From an uncultured Flavobacteriales bacterium (GTDB lineage Bacteria > Bacteroidota > Bacteroidia > Flavobacteriales_D > Sanyastnellaceae): a DNA stretch of 64,000 bases. The notes under the pieces were generated by a model. It made no database searches and was not told the origin of the DNA. It was given only the letters and a program-made list of their open reading frames with translations. Location of the stretch: positions 122,401-186,400 of the forward strand of contig CALSMK010000006.1 of assembly GCA_943787435.1 (NCBI GenBank), in the 5' to 3' direction. A program made the translations under genes and the position numbers. Below, in pieces: positions 1 to 10,465 of the stretch (positions are counted from its first letter, which is position 1; each line of letters starts with the position of its first letter).

Positions 1-757
1 CCAACGCGAAGAGGCCGCTGTTGATGATCCGCTCAGCCTCTGCTTGAGCCTGGGCCCAATCCTGTTGAATAAAATGAATGTGGGCCAAAAAGCCACTGGC
101 CGCCATGCTGGAAGCGTAGGGGCCATTTTCGTTGGGCAAATTGTCTTTGGCAAAATTCAGGTCCAGAATGATTTGATCGTAGACCTCAGCCACAGTGGCC
201 CGAGGGGTTGGAGGTTCGACAGCATCTAGCCTCAGGGGAACCCCAAGGTGGCTGTTGTCCGCTGTGTAGCCATATGGATAGGCCCACATCTTCACCAGAT
301 ACCAGTGGCAAACGGCCCGGACAAACCGGGATTCAGCCTCCAACCTGAGTTGGGTCGCCTCATCCAGACCTTCGACCAGTTCAAAGCTGTCGATGACCAC
401 ATTGGCCCTGTAAATGGCGTAGTAAAAGTCGGTGTAGAGGCCACCTGTGGTGGGGGTAAAGAAGTTGGTTTCCCGGTTCCAAACCGCCGTGTAGTCCAAG
501 CTTGAATAGGGGCGAGCCATGTTGTTGGTCAACAGCTCTGCAATGCTCTGCTGTCTGCCGTTCAGCAGGTTGGCCAAAACATCATAGTTGGAGTTGAGCA
601 TGCGCTGCAAGTCGTCGGCTGTGTTGATGGCGTCCTCGGCAAGGATCACATCACCGGGCTCGAATTCCAGCATTTTGTCACATCCAGAGAGGCCGATTCC
701 AAGACTGGCCGTCACAACGGAAATCCAAAACAATCGGGGGAGGGCAATGGTGTTCAT
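1..757 (-). CDS. SusD/RagB-family outer-membrane lipoprotein, partial
   Basis: This is the N-terminal part (about 252 residues) of a SusD-like glycan-binding lipoprotein; the C-terminus lies beyond the left edge. The reverse-strand translation starts MNTIALPRLFWISVV and has a lipobox ending LSGC at about residue 26, followed by the helical SusD pattern (TADDLQRMLN, FYYAIYRANVVIDSFE, AESRFVRAVCHWYLVKMWA, PRATVAEVYDQI). The family sits on the cell surface, caps the SusC pore and binds oligosaccharides. The start codon is 5 bp downstream of the susC stop, so the two are almost certainly co-transcribed. The amylase and maltose phosphorylase nearby make alpha-glucan the likely ligand; that is inference. 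Confidence 0.92.
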   Translation of the reverse strand, partial: MNTIALPRLFWISVVTASLGIGLSGCDKMLEFEPGDVILAEDAINTADDLQRMLNSNYDVLANLLNGRQQSIAELLTNNMARPYSSLDYTAVWNRETNFFTPTTGGLYTDFYYAIYRANVVIDSFELVEGLDEATQLRLEAESRFVRAVCHWYLVKMWAYPYGYTADNSHLGVPLRLDAVEPPTPRATVAEVYDQIILDLNFAKDNLPNENGPYASSMAASGFLAHIHFIQQDWAQAQAEAERIINSGLFAL

Positions 758-762
758 GTTGA

Positions 763-3700
763 TCAGAATTGCAGGTTAACACCCAGTGTAAAGGCCCTTT
801 CCTGCGGCGGTGTGAGGTAGGTCACATTCGGACTCATGTTGCGGTCCTGGGCATTTTCGAAATCGCGAACCACCTCGGGGTCAAGCCCAGGGAAGTTGGT
901 GATGGTGAAGAGGTTGGTCACACTGAAGTTGATCCTCAAGTCCTTCACAGCATGCGGACCTTCTCCCAGTGTGGGGATGGTGTATCCCAAGGTCAAATTC
1001 CGCAAACGGAGATAGCTGGCATCAAACACAAACAAGCTGGTGTTCCACCAAGGGAAGCCACTGGGCAGTCCGTATGTGGTTTCGTCCAACGTCAACCTCG
1101 GGAATGTGGCTTGGTCTCCTGGTTGTCTCCAGCGGTCCAAAATTTCGGTCCGCATGTTCCAACTGGTGACCACGCCAAGTTGGCGCTTGGAGGAGCTGTC
1201 AAAAATCTTGGCGCCGTAGCTGAATGTGGCCAACGCGCGCAGATCCCAGCGCTTGTATCTGAAGGTGTTGGTCATCCCGCCCACAAAGTCGGGAAGGCCA
1301 TCGCCCACATACTTGCGTTCGTTGTTGTCGTAGTCGAAGGTTTCATTTCCAGCGCGGTCCAGATAGACGGGCAGGCCGGACTCCTCATCCACATGGGAAA
1401 ACTCCATCAGGTAGAAACTGCCCACAGGGCTTCCGGGAATAACGCGGCTGTCGTTGGTGCCACCACTCACTGCATCGGGGGTGTAGTTGCCAATGCTTTC
1501 GAGCTCGTTGTTGTTGCGGGCAAAATTGAGCTCAGTGGTCCACTGGAGTTGACCAATGAGGTTTCGACTCTTTACAGAAAACTCAACGCCTTTGTTGGAG
1601 ATGGTGGCTACGTTGTCCCATCGGTTGGTGAAGCCTGTGCTTGGCGGAGTGGAAACGTTCATGATGACGTCCTTGGATCGCTTGTTGTAGTAGGCCAACT
1701 CTGCCGTGACCCGGTCGTTCCACAAGCCCACTTCGATGCTCGCGTCAACGGTACGGGAGGTTTCCCAGCGCAGGTTGGGGTTGGCCGGTTGAAGTGGAAA
1801 CAGAATGGGTTGACCGTTGTACAGGATTCCGTTGTCTGCGGCGCTGTAGGTTCCAAATCGCGCATAGTCAGGCAATGCAGCATTTCCGGTTTGCCCCCAA
1901 CTGGTGCGGGCTTTCAGGAAACTCAATTGTCCACTTTCGAACCAAGGCTCGTCGCTGATCACCCATCCCGCACTCAGGGAAGGGAAAAATCCATAGCGGT
2001 AGTTGCGCCCAAATCGGCTTGACCCATCCACACGGGCTGTGGCTTGAAAGAAATACCGGTCTTTCAAGGTGTAGTTGGCCCTCCCGAAATAGGACAAGAA
2101 GCTGTGCTGGGAGGGGTTGTTGACGGTGGTCTGACCATTGGCCACTTCCAGCAAGCTGTCGCTGTCGAAGATGGGCCCAGTGACATCGCCGAACCCGATT
2201 CCGTAGCCGTATCCATCGGTCCGCTGAAACTCAGACCCCACCAAAAGGCTCAGTTTGCTGAACTCGGTCAGGTCCATTTTGTAGTCAGCGGTTAGGCTGT
2301 AATTCCAGTTCAATACATAGTTGGCATACCGATTGGCATTGCCGAGCTCGCTGGTCAAGAAGATGCTGGGAGGGTTGTAGATGTCTTCTCGAACATGCAT
2401 GTAATCAAATCCTCCTGAGCCTTTGATGAACAGCTTGTCAGAAGGGGTCAAGATCAGGCTCAAGTTGTTGATGGAGCGGTCCTCTGTTGTGATCCAAGTC
2501 TTGCTCTCCCTGACGGCCACGGGATTCTTGGTTCCGCCCCATTCGTCCTGATACAGGTAGTAGTCACCGGGCAAGGATTGAATGGTGCCATCGGCATTGA
2601 ACAAGGTGTCGCTGCGGTATACCGGGTAATAGGGGAGCGCATTGGACATGGCGTCTCCCAATCCACCCGACCAGGCCGCATCAATCCTGTTGTTGATGCC
2701 CCGGCTCAAGCTCGAAGACAGCATCACCTTGAGCCAGTCTGTGGGCGCGTAATCGCCGTTCACCCGTCCACTGACTCGCTCGTAACTGTTGCCAATCAAA
2801 TAGCTGCCGTTGTCATCATAACTGACACCGGCGTAAATGCTGTGCTTTTCTCCGCCACTCCTGGCCCCAAAACTGTAGTTGTGCTTGACGCCCATGCCCA
2901 CGGTTTCGGACACCCAGTCGGTTTCGGTGAGCATGGCTTGTTGGAAAGCGTCTTTTCGCGTCTCTGGAGAGTCTCCAACAGAGGTGAAGCCAGGCAACCA
3001 GACGTATCCGGTTCCACCATCGTTTTCCCAGGCTTCTTGACGAAGGGTCAGATATTGCTCGGTGTTGAGCATGTTGGGCAAGGATGCTGGGGTGGAGAGG
3101 CCCATGCTCGAACTGAACTCAAAGGTGGTTCCCGCAGATCCTCGCTTGGTGGTGATCAAGATGACACCGTTGGCTCCTCGAGACCCATAGATTCCGGTTG
3201 CAGCGGCGTCTTTGAGGATTTCGACGGACTCAATGTCGTTGGGGTTGATGGTGGCCAGGGGGTTGTTGTTCAAGGCTCCGCTGTTTCCCCGGAGGAAGTA
3301 ATCCTGGGTGATGGGGATGCCATCGACCACATACAGCGGGTCGCCTGCGGCAGATACAGAAGCCACACCCCGCACCCGAATCAAACTTCCCGCTCCAGCC
3401 ACGCCGGAACTCTGGGAGACTTGAACACCGGCAGCTTGGCCTTGCAATGCCGCCTCAAAACTGGGGGTCCGGACAGCGGTGATTTGCTTGGAGTCAATTT
3501 GGGAGATAGAGCCCGTGACCTCCTTCTTTCTTTGGACACCGTAGCCGACCACGACCACGTCATCCATGAGGACGGCATCGGTTTTCAACTGTACGTTGAC
3601 CGTTTTGGTTTGGCCAGAAGTTAAGTTGATGGACTCGGTGACTTTGATGTAGCCCACAAATGAGAACAGAACCTGATGGCTGCCCGCCCCGAGTTCAATT

Positions 3701-3879
3701 TGGTACTGGCCATCTATGTTCGAGGACACCCCTTTGGCCCCACCATTGGCCAAAATCGATGCCCCAGGCAGCGGTTGACCATTCTCGTCGGTGACCACGC
3801 CTGTCAACGTTTGTCCTTGGACGCACAGGGTCATCAGAAGGCACATGGCCGCCAAAAGGCCGTGAATGGGTTGGCTCAT
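763..3879 (-). CDS. SusC/RagA-family TonB-linked outer-membrane transporter
   Basis: This is a 1038-residue TonB-dependent receptor for oligosaccharide import. A signal peptide (MSQPIHGLLAAMCLLM...) is followed by a carboxypeptidase-regulatory-like domain (about residues 23-105), then the plug with SusC signatures DDVVVVGYGVQRKKEVTGSI, PLYVVDGIPI and ESVEILKDAAATGIYGSRGA. The rest is a beta-barrel that ends in the outer-membrane C-terminal aromatic LQF. The ATG at 3879 was preferred to an upstream TTG at 3903 because it begins the signal peptide directly. It is followed immediately by susD and preceded by the secreted amylase. A -7 box (TAACTTCG, 3919-3926, reverse strand) and a palindrome at 3933-3953 lie upstream. 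Starch or maltodextrin is the probable substrate from context. Confidence 0.96.
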   Translation of the reverse strand: MSQPIHGLLAAMCLLMTLCVQGQTLTGVVTDENGQPLPGASILANGGAKGVSSNIDGQYQIELGAGSHQVLFSFVGYIKVTESINLTSGQTKTVNVQLKTDAVLMDDVVVVGYGVQRKKEVTGSISQIDSKQITAVRTPSFEAALQGQAAGVQVSQSSGVAGAGSLIRVRGVASVSAAGDPLYVVDGIPITQDYFLRGNSGALNNNPLATINPNDIESVEILKDAAATGIYGSRGANGVILITTKRGSAGTTFEFSSSMGLSTPASLPNMLNTEQYLTLRQEAWENDGGTGYVWLPGFTSVGDSPETRKDAFQQAMLTETDWVSETVGMGVKHNYSFGARSGGEKHSIYAGVSYDDNGSYLIGNSYERVSGRVNGDYAPTDWLKVMLSSSLSRGINNRIDAAWSGGLGDAMSNALPYYPVYRSDTLFNADGTIQSLPGDYYLYQDEWGGTKNPVAVRESKTWITTEDRSINNLSLILTPSDKLFIKGSGGFDYMHVREDIYNPPSIFLTSELGNANRYANYVLNWNYSLTADYKMDLTEFSKLSLLVGSEFQRTDGYGYGIGFGDVTGPIFDSDSLLEVANGQTTVNNPSQHSFLSYFGRANYTLKDRYFFQATARVDGSSRFGRNYRYGFFPSLSAGWVISDEPWFESGQLSFLKARTSWGQTGNAALPDYARFGTYSAADNGILYNGQPILFPLQPANPNLRWETSRTVDASIEVGLWNDRVTAELAYYNKRSKDVIMNVSTPPSTGFTNRWDNVATISNKGVEFSVKSRNLIGQLQWTTELNFARNNNELESIGNYTPDAVSGGTNDSRVIPGSPVGSFYLMEFSHVDEESGLPVYLDRAGNETFDYDNNERKYVGDGLPDFVGGMTNTFRYKRWDLRALATFSYGAKIFDSSSKRQLGVVTSWNMRTEILDRWRQPGDQATFPRLTLDETTYGLPSGFPWWNTSLFVFDASYLRLRNLTLGYTIPTLGEGPHAVKDLRINFSVTNLFTITNFPGLDPEVVRDFENAQDRNMSPNVTYLTPPQERAFTLGVNLQF

Positions 3880-3918
3880 GAATCGGTTTCTAAAAGGGGG
3901 CAAAAGACACGCCCAAGG

Positions 3919-3926
3919 CGAAGTTA
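3919..3926 (-). promoter_or_regulatory. Candidate -7 element of susC
   Basis: On the reverse strand the octamer TAACTTCG resembles the Bacteroidota -7 consensus TAnnTTTG with one change. It lies 39 bp upstream of the susC ATG. The same TTCG variant occurs before pfkA and rpsP in this window. No convincing -33 box was identified. Confidence 0.45.
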
Positions 3927-3932
3927 ATCAGA

Positions 3933-3953
3933 GACGTGTATCCCCTACACGTT
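3933..3953. promoter_or_regulatory. Operator-like palindrome A (susC promoter)
   Basis: This is an inverted repeat with perfect 7-bp arms, ACGTGTA / TACACGT, around TCCCC. Its 15-bp core is GTGTATCCCCTACAC (3936-3950). The core matches GTGT[AC]N5TACAC, which also occurs in the amylase promoter and in the regulator/pfkA intergenic region. It sits 6 bp upstream of the presumed susC -7 box, where a bound protein would block RNA polymerase. The adjacent Nudix-type regulator is the natural candidate to bind it; this is inference. Confidence 0.6.
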
Positions 3954-3968
3954 TCAGCGCATGAAGGG

Positions 3969-6752
3969 TCACGGGTTCAGCCAGTGGACCGAAGAGGACC
4001 CTCGAGAGGAACTGCACCGCAACAGATATGGCCCAGACGGCAGGGCTGTTGGCAGGGTCCATTGGGTGGTGCCCACTGGAATTTGGGTTCGATAAGCCAC
4101 GCGCCCTGTGATGTCAAGTGCGGTCAATTCCATTCCTTCTTCAGCAGGGGAGTGGAAGGAAACCGTGGGCAGGGTTGCGGGGTTTGGAGCCACAGAGAAG
4201 AAGGCTTTTTGCTGTGCTTCGTGAATGCCCAAGATGTTGTCAGGTGTGGCCAGCGCAACATCCGTCCACAGGTGGTACTCGCCTGGATTCAAGTCTGTGG
4301 ATGCATTCAAATCGGTCACCTCCATGCTCTCGCCTGAGAAGAAGTCATACCAGGTTCCCGTGTGTTGAAATCCTGGAGTCAGGCTCAAGGCGGTGGCATT
4401 AAAATTGGCCACGACCACCACATTCATGTCGCTCCCATTCAGGTGGAGACGCTTGCCGTATCCCCAAACGTCCCAATTGAAATCGGTGGTTTGAAAGACA
4501 GGGTGGTCGCGCTTGAGCCCAGACAAGGCCGACATGACTTGGTAAATCCTGTAGCGGGAAGCAGACTCCCTGTAGTCCCAACGGACGGGCTTGGCGGCCA
4601 CCCGGCAGTCTTCTGAAATGGTCACGCCATCGCTGCAGGTGTTGATGGAATAGTCGTACCCCAATTCACCAAACTGCCAGATCATTTTGGGTCCGGGCAA
4701 GGGGAGGTGGAAGCAAGATGTGGCTTCCATTCTGGCCAAAGCCGTTTGAATCTCTGAGGCGTCATACCCTCCGCTGCTGTTTCCGAAGGACAGGTTCTTG
4801 TACATCAACCGTTCCTCGTCGTGGCTTTCCATGTAGCTCACTGAACGCGGGTGGTTCCAGCCCCGAGCTTGCCAACTGGCCCATGCCAAATTGGAGCCAT
4901 ATCCCATGGCTGCTTCCTGGTAATCATGGGTCACATTTGCCCAAGTCATAAAGCCCAAGTCGCTCAACGCTTTTTCCTCGTTGTTGTCGGTCCAGTGCTC
5001 CAGAATCATGTAGAATTCAGGGTCTTGACTCCACACGTGGTTGCCGTATTCCGACCAAAGGTTGATCCGGTCTTGGTCGTAACTGCCTCCTGTTCCATTC
5101 CAGGTGAATCCCTGAGACAAATCCCAACGCATTCCATCGATGTGGAATTCATCCCGCCAAAAGTCCATCACCCTCTTGGTGAACGCCTGGGTGGCCTCAG
5201 CCTGGTGGTCGTAGTCGAAGAAGAAGTCCACTCCGTTGGCAGGCGGGGTCACATTGAAAAACGGATTGTCTGGCGCTGGCGCTCCATTTTGCCACCACAT
5301 TAGGATTTGTGGGTTGGGCCAATCGCTGTGGTTCATCACCATGTCCAGGATGACGGAAATGCCGCGTTCGTGGCAAGCATTCACCAATTCTTGAAACTTG
5401 GCTTTGGGACCATAGGCTTTGTCTACAGCAAAAAAGAAGCTCGGATTGTACCCCCAACTGTCATTGCCATTGAATTCATTGATGGGCATCAACTCCAATG
5501 CAGTCACGTTCAAGGAGGCGAGGTAGTCCAAGGTGTCAATGATGAATTCGAAGGTGCGTTCTTCACTGAAGTCGCGAACCAAGAGCTCATAAATGACCAG
5601 GTTTTCTTGGGCAGGTCGGTCAAAGTCTCCGTCGGTCCATTCAAAGTCTGTGCCTCCAGTCTGAAAGACGCTCACGGGTGCCTGAGAATCGGCCTCTTCT
5701 GGAAACCCCACCAAAAACGGATAGGTGGATTCTGGAATCCACGGGTCGTTCCAGTAGTCGAGTTGCTTTTCGGCGTAGGGGTCGGCATACCTGGCGTCAT
5801 TGGGCATGACGTGATACTGATACCGATATTCTTGGGCGGGATTCAATCCGGAGAGTTCAATCCAAAAACGGTCTCCTTCAGGCGTGACATTCATGAGGTA
5901 TTCCTGCTGAATCTGCCACTCCGTCAAGTCTCCCACAAAAAACACATGGCTTTTGCCTGGAGCGTAGAGCTGAAGCACCATGGCCTCTCCATCCGCTGAA
6001 GGGTTGAGCCCGTCTTCGGTTCCCGGTGGAGCAGCGGCCACGGGGGAATTGACGGGAAGGACCACCACGGTGATGGCCGCAACGGCGGTTTCAGGCCCAT
6101 TGTTTGCGTGAACTTCGATCACAAAAGAACCGGAAGCTTCCGGTATCCAATCCCATTCAATCTGAAGAGCATCCGTGACTTGAAAAAGCGTGTCGTTGTC
6201 CAATATGAAGGCCAGATCGGCCTGGCCACTGGAAGAGGCCAAAAGTTGAACCCCCTCGCCAATCACCCCAATCACGCTGCTTTGTTGGGGCTCAAGAAAG
6301 ACCGCTTCGAATCCAGCACTGCTCAAGGGAAGAAACAGGTCTCCTCCATCGGTATCCCTGCCCACCAGAGATCCATCTCCGTTTCTGAACACCATGGCCA
6401 ATTGCTCGGCCTCCACGCCTTCGGAAAGTCCAAAGAAATCGCTCAAGGATTGACCACCAAAATCAAAGCTCCACAGGTTGTTTCCTTCGGAACTCAGTTG
6501 CCAATTCGGGTCGGTGCTTCCCCAAGGCATGATCACATTCTGCCAACTGGATGGGGTTTCACTTTCCGATGTGATGAGGCCAGCATGAATGAAAATTGGA
6601 GCCACCCCTGCGAGCTCTCCATTGCCTTCAGCGGCATCGTAGTGCAAAACCACGGGCTCATCAGCAGAAGGGAAGGGAGGGGTGGTCCAAACCACTTGAG
6701 AGGTGGCGCTGGCGCATAAAAAAAGACCTACAAAAGAACAGAGCAGTCGCAT
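3969..6752 (-). CDS. Secreted GH13 alpha-amylase-family enzyme with T9SS sorting domain
   Basis: This 927-residue protein has a signal peptide (MRLLCSFVGLFLCASATSQ). About 200 residues of Ig-like N-terminal sequence precede a CBM48-like domain (about residues 255-335) and a GH13 barrel (about 385-760). All four GH13 conserved regions are visible: DMVMNHS (470-476), GMRWD with the nucleophile D544, the acid/base E585 in ILEHW, and H644-D645 in ESHDEE. The last 80 residues (SVAPNPATLP ... LLRCSSSRG) form a type A T9SS sorting domain, so the enzyme is exported to the cell surface or medium. It should cleave alpha-1,4 or alpha-1,6 glucans; the exact specificity cannot be read. It lies between the Nudix regulator and susC on the same strand. 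The ATG at 6752 was chosen over an upstream TTG at 6776. Confidence 0.93.
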   Translation of the reverse strand: MRLLCSFVGLFLCASATSQVVWTTPPFPSADEPVVLHYDAAEGNGELAGVAPIFIHAGLITSESETPSSWQNVIMPWGSTDPNWQLSSEGNNLWSFDFGGQSLSDFFGLSEGVEAEQLAMVFRNGDGSLVGRDTDGGDLFLPLSSAGFEAVFLEPQQSSVIGVIGEGVQLLASSSGQADLAFILDNDTLFQVTDALQIEWDWIPEASGSFVIEVHANNGPETAVAAITVVVLPVNSPVAAAPPGTEDGLNPSADGEAMVLQLYAPGKSHVFFVGDLTEWQIQQEYLMNVTPEGDRFWIELSGLNPAQEYRYQYHVMPNDARYADPYAEKQLDYWNDPWIPESTYPFLVGFPEEADSQAPVSVFQTGGTDFEWTDGDFDRPAQENLVIYELLVRDFSEERTFEFIIDTLDYLASLNVTALELMPINEFNGNDSWGYNPSFFFAVDKAYGPKAKFQELVNACHERGISVILDMVMNHSDWPNPQILMWWQNGAPAPDNPFFNVTPPANGVDFFFDYDHQAEATQAFTKRVMDFWRDEFHIDGMRWDLSQGFTWNGTGGSYDQDRINLWSEYGNHVWSQDPEFYMILEHWTDNNEEKALSDLGFMTWANVTHDYQEAAMGYGSNLAWASWQARGWNHPRSVSYMESHDEERLMYKNLSFGNSSGGYDASEIQTALARMEATSCFHLPLPGPKMIWQFGELGYDYSINTCSDGVTISEDCRVAAKPVRWDYRESASRYRIYQVMSALSGLKRDHPVFQTTDFNWDVWGYGKRLHLNGSDMNVVVVANFNATALSLTPGFQHTGTWYDFFSGESMEVTDLNASTDLNPGEYHLWTDVALATPDNILGIHEAQQKAFFSVAPNPATLPTVSFHSPAEEGMELTALDITGRVAYRTQIPVGTTQWTLPTALPSGPYLLRCSSSRGSSSVHWLNP

Positions 6753-6780
6753 TTGAGAATCGTTGGGTTTTGACAAAGGC

Positions 6781-6801
6781 TAAGTGTCACTCGTACACTT
6801 A
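6781..6801. promoter_or_regulatory. Operator-like palindrome B (amylase promoter)
   Basis: The inverted repeat CTAAGTGT / ACACTTAG (6780-6787 and 6795-6802) surrounds a 7-bp spacer; the 15-bp core is GTGTCACTCGTACAC (6784-6798). One arm overlaps a weak reverse-strand -7-like sequence (TTAGCCTTTG), 29-50 bp upstream of the amylase ATG. It shares core and spacing with the palindromes at 3933-3953 and 7543-7563. A role as a terminator for the upstream regulator gene is less likely because there is no T tract. Confidence 0.55.
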
Positions 6802-6803
6802 GG

Positions 6804-7538
6804 TCAGTCGGATTTCCTGTACGTATACAACTGAGCAGGCTTGTGCAACACACCTTCTTGCTTTTCATCGAGCGCGACCACGTCGGCCATTCGCTTGACA
6901 ATTTTCCTGAAGTTACGCTTGTCCAAGCTCTTGTTCAGAATGATTTCATGGAGCCTTTGAAATTGTCCCAAAGTGAACTTCTCTGGCAACAATTCAAAGA
7001 TGATGTTGTGGTGGGCCACATCTTCTCTCAACTGATGCAAACCAGCCGTCACAATGTCGTTGTGGTCAAAGGCCAATCTGGGCATGTCAGACAATGGACA
7101 CCATTCAGCTCGACTGGCAAAACTGCTTGGCATGGGGCGGTACTCGGCAATGGAGACGAGGCTGTAGTATCCGATGGTCACCACTCGGCGATCTGGAAAC
7201 GGACGGAATCGCGTCAGCCATTCTTTGTCCTTTTCACCGAAAACCCGATCAGGGGCACCAAAAGCATGAAACTGCTTCAGGTAAACGCCTTCCAAAGAAG
7301 TCAGGTTGGACAAAATGCGGGAGGCCGCTTGGTCCAAGCCTTCGTGCGGAAGCACCAAGTCGCCAGGGACAGCCATGTGAAAACGATCCAGCCCCATGTC
7401 CTCACCTGGCAGGCCCTGACGTATCAGCAAGACTTGGAGTTTCTCGCCATCGAAACCAAAAACCACATTGTCTACACTCAGGTCAAATGCTGCAGTTTCG
7501 CTCATGGTTTGAGGTGGGGTGGAAGGAACAGAGGGCAT
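6804..7538 (-). CDS. Nudix-domain transcriptional regulator (NrtR/AraR-like)
   Basis: The 244-residue protein has an N-terminal Nudix fold (FDLSVDNVVFGFDGEKLQVLLI, then AVPGDLVLPHEG) and a C-terminal winged-helix region (FTLGQFQRLHEIILNKSLDK, FRKIVKRMADVV). This is the architecture of NrtR-type regulators. In several Bacteroidota, members such as AraR control sugar genes. The Nudix box is degenerate: the catalytic REUxEE stretch reads RILSNLT, so it probably senses a ligand and does not hydrolyse. It is divergent from pfkA and upstream of the amylase and susCD. A perfect -7 box (TATTTTTG, 7550-7557, reverse strand) lies inside palindrome C, which suggests autoregulation. ATG 7505 (MSETAAFD) is an alternative start. 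Confidence 0.85.
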   Translation of the reverse strand: MPSVPSTPPQTMSETAAFDLSVDNVVFGFDGEKLQVLLIRQGLPGEDMGLDRFHMAVPGDLVLPHEGLDQAASRILSNLTSLEGVYLKQFHAFGAPDRVFGEKDKEWLTRFRPFPDRRVVTIGYYSLVSIAEYRPMPSSFASRAEWCPLSDMPRLAFDHNDIVTAGLHQLREDVAHHNIIFELLPEKFTLGQFQRLHEIILNKSLDKRNFRKIVKRMADVVALDEKQEGVLHKPAQLYTYRKSD

Positions 7539-7542
7539 GACG

Positions 7543-7563
7543 TTGGTGTCAAAAATACACCAA
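7543..7563. promoter_or_regulatory. Operator-like palindrome C (regulator/pfkA divergent promoter)
   Basis: This 21-bp inverted repeat has perfect arms TTGGTGT / ACACCAA and the core GTGTCAAAAATACAC (7546-7560). Its centre contains TATTTTTG on the reverse strand (7557-7550), a perfect match to the Bacteroidota -7 consensus, positioned to drive the Nudix regulator. On the forward strand it ends 23 bp before the pfkA -7-like box. A protein bound here could repress both divergent units. Confidence 0.62.
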
Positions 7564-7586
7564 TTTCATCGTGGCGTTCGCCGATG

Positions 7587-7594
7587 TACCTTCG
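7587..7594 (+). promoter_or_regulatory. Candidate -7 element of the pfkA operon
   Basis: TACCTTCG matches TAnnTTTG except for one base and lies 11 bp before the pfkA ATG. It is just downstream of palindrome C. No clear -33 element is visible. Confidence 0.45.
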
Positions 7595-7605
7595 CGCCCC
7601 TTACC

Positions 7606-9592
<1,987 letters not shown>

Positions 9593-9595
9593 GCC

Positions 9596-10465
9596 ATGCG
9601 AATTTTGATTGCAGACAGCGGGTCGACCAAATGCGACTGGCAACTTCTGGATGAATTTGGCAAGGAGCTTTCTGAGTTCCACACCATGGGCTTCAATCCA
9701 TACTTCCACACGGCCGACAAGGTCGAGGAGGTCATGGGTGACCATTCTGAAGTGCAGCAAATCGCAAAGGAGGTGACCCACGTGTTTTTCTATGGTGCTG
9801 GAAGCAGCAGCTCGGAATTGTGCAGCATCATTCAAACAGGACTGCAGAGAACCTTCAGTTCAGCCAAGGTGGTGGTGGACCACGACCTGGTTGGAGCGGC
9901 ATACAGCACGTTCGATGGCCGTCCGGGTGTAACCTGTATCATTGGTACGGGATCCAACAGCTGTCATTTTGATGGAGAAGCTGTTCATGAAGAAGTGCCC
10001 GCGTTGGCTTATATCCTTGGGGATGAGGCCAGCGGCAGCTGGCATGGCAAGAAGCTTCTTGCCGCCAAACTCTACCACAAATTGCCCGCAGACATCGATT
10101 CAGATTTCGATGAGACGTACGGCTATTCCAAATCCGACATCGTGGACAGGGTTTACCGTGAAGCAGATCCGAATGTGTTTCTGGCCAGCTTCATGACCTT
10201 CATTGCCAAACACAAGAAGGACGCCTTGTTTCAATCTTGGTTGAAAGAGGGGTTCCAAGCTTTTGTGGATGTCCATGTCAAGTGTTTTGACGGTTGGAAG
10301 ACTGAACCAGTTCACTTCATCGGAAGTGTGGCCTATCACTTTCAAGAGGAGCTAAAGGCCGTCTGCGAAGCAGAAGGCATCACAGTGGGGGCCATCATCA
10401 AAAAGCCGATTGACGGACTGGCGGCCTACCATCTGAAGCACATCTTACCCAAGCTCAACCATTGA
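9596..10465 (+). CDS. BadF/BadG-family sugar kinase (N-acetylglucosamine kinase-like)
   Basis: This 289-residue protein has the ASKHA fold of BadF/BadG/BcrA-type ATPases: the phosphate-1 motif IADSGSTKCDW at the N-terminus, VDHDLVGAAYSTF, IIGTGSNSCHFDG (phosphate-2 region) and YILGDEASGSW. Bacterial members near this size are usually annotated as N-acetylglucosamine kinases. Here it is embedded between gap and pgmB, and overlaps pgmB by one base. Maltose phosphorylase downstream releases free glucose, so a glucokinase role is a reasonable inference from context; sequence alone does not settle the substrate. Confidence 0.88.
   Translation: MRILIADSGSTKCDWQLLDEFGKELSEFHTMGFNPYFHTADKVEEVMGDHSEVQQIAKEVTHVFFYGAGSSSSELCSIIQTGLQRTFSSAKVVVDHDLVGAAYSTFDGRPGVTCIIGTGSNSCHFDGEAVHEEVPALAYILGDEASGSWHGKKLLAAKLYHKLPADIDSDFDETYGYSKSDIVDRVYREADPNVFLASFMTFIAKHKKDALFQSWLKEGFQAFVDVHVKCFDGWKTEPVHFIGSVAYHFQEELKAVCEAEGITVGAIIKKPIDGLAAYHLKHILPKLNH

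Noticed and set aside
2578..3624. A 348-residue open frame on the plus strand within susC
   Set aside because: It is antisense to conserved SusC plug and barrel sequence and has no domain, signal peptide or start context; it is a shadow of the strong codon bias of susC.
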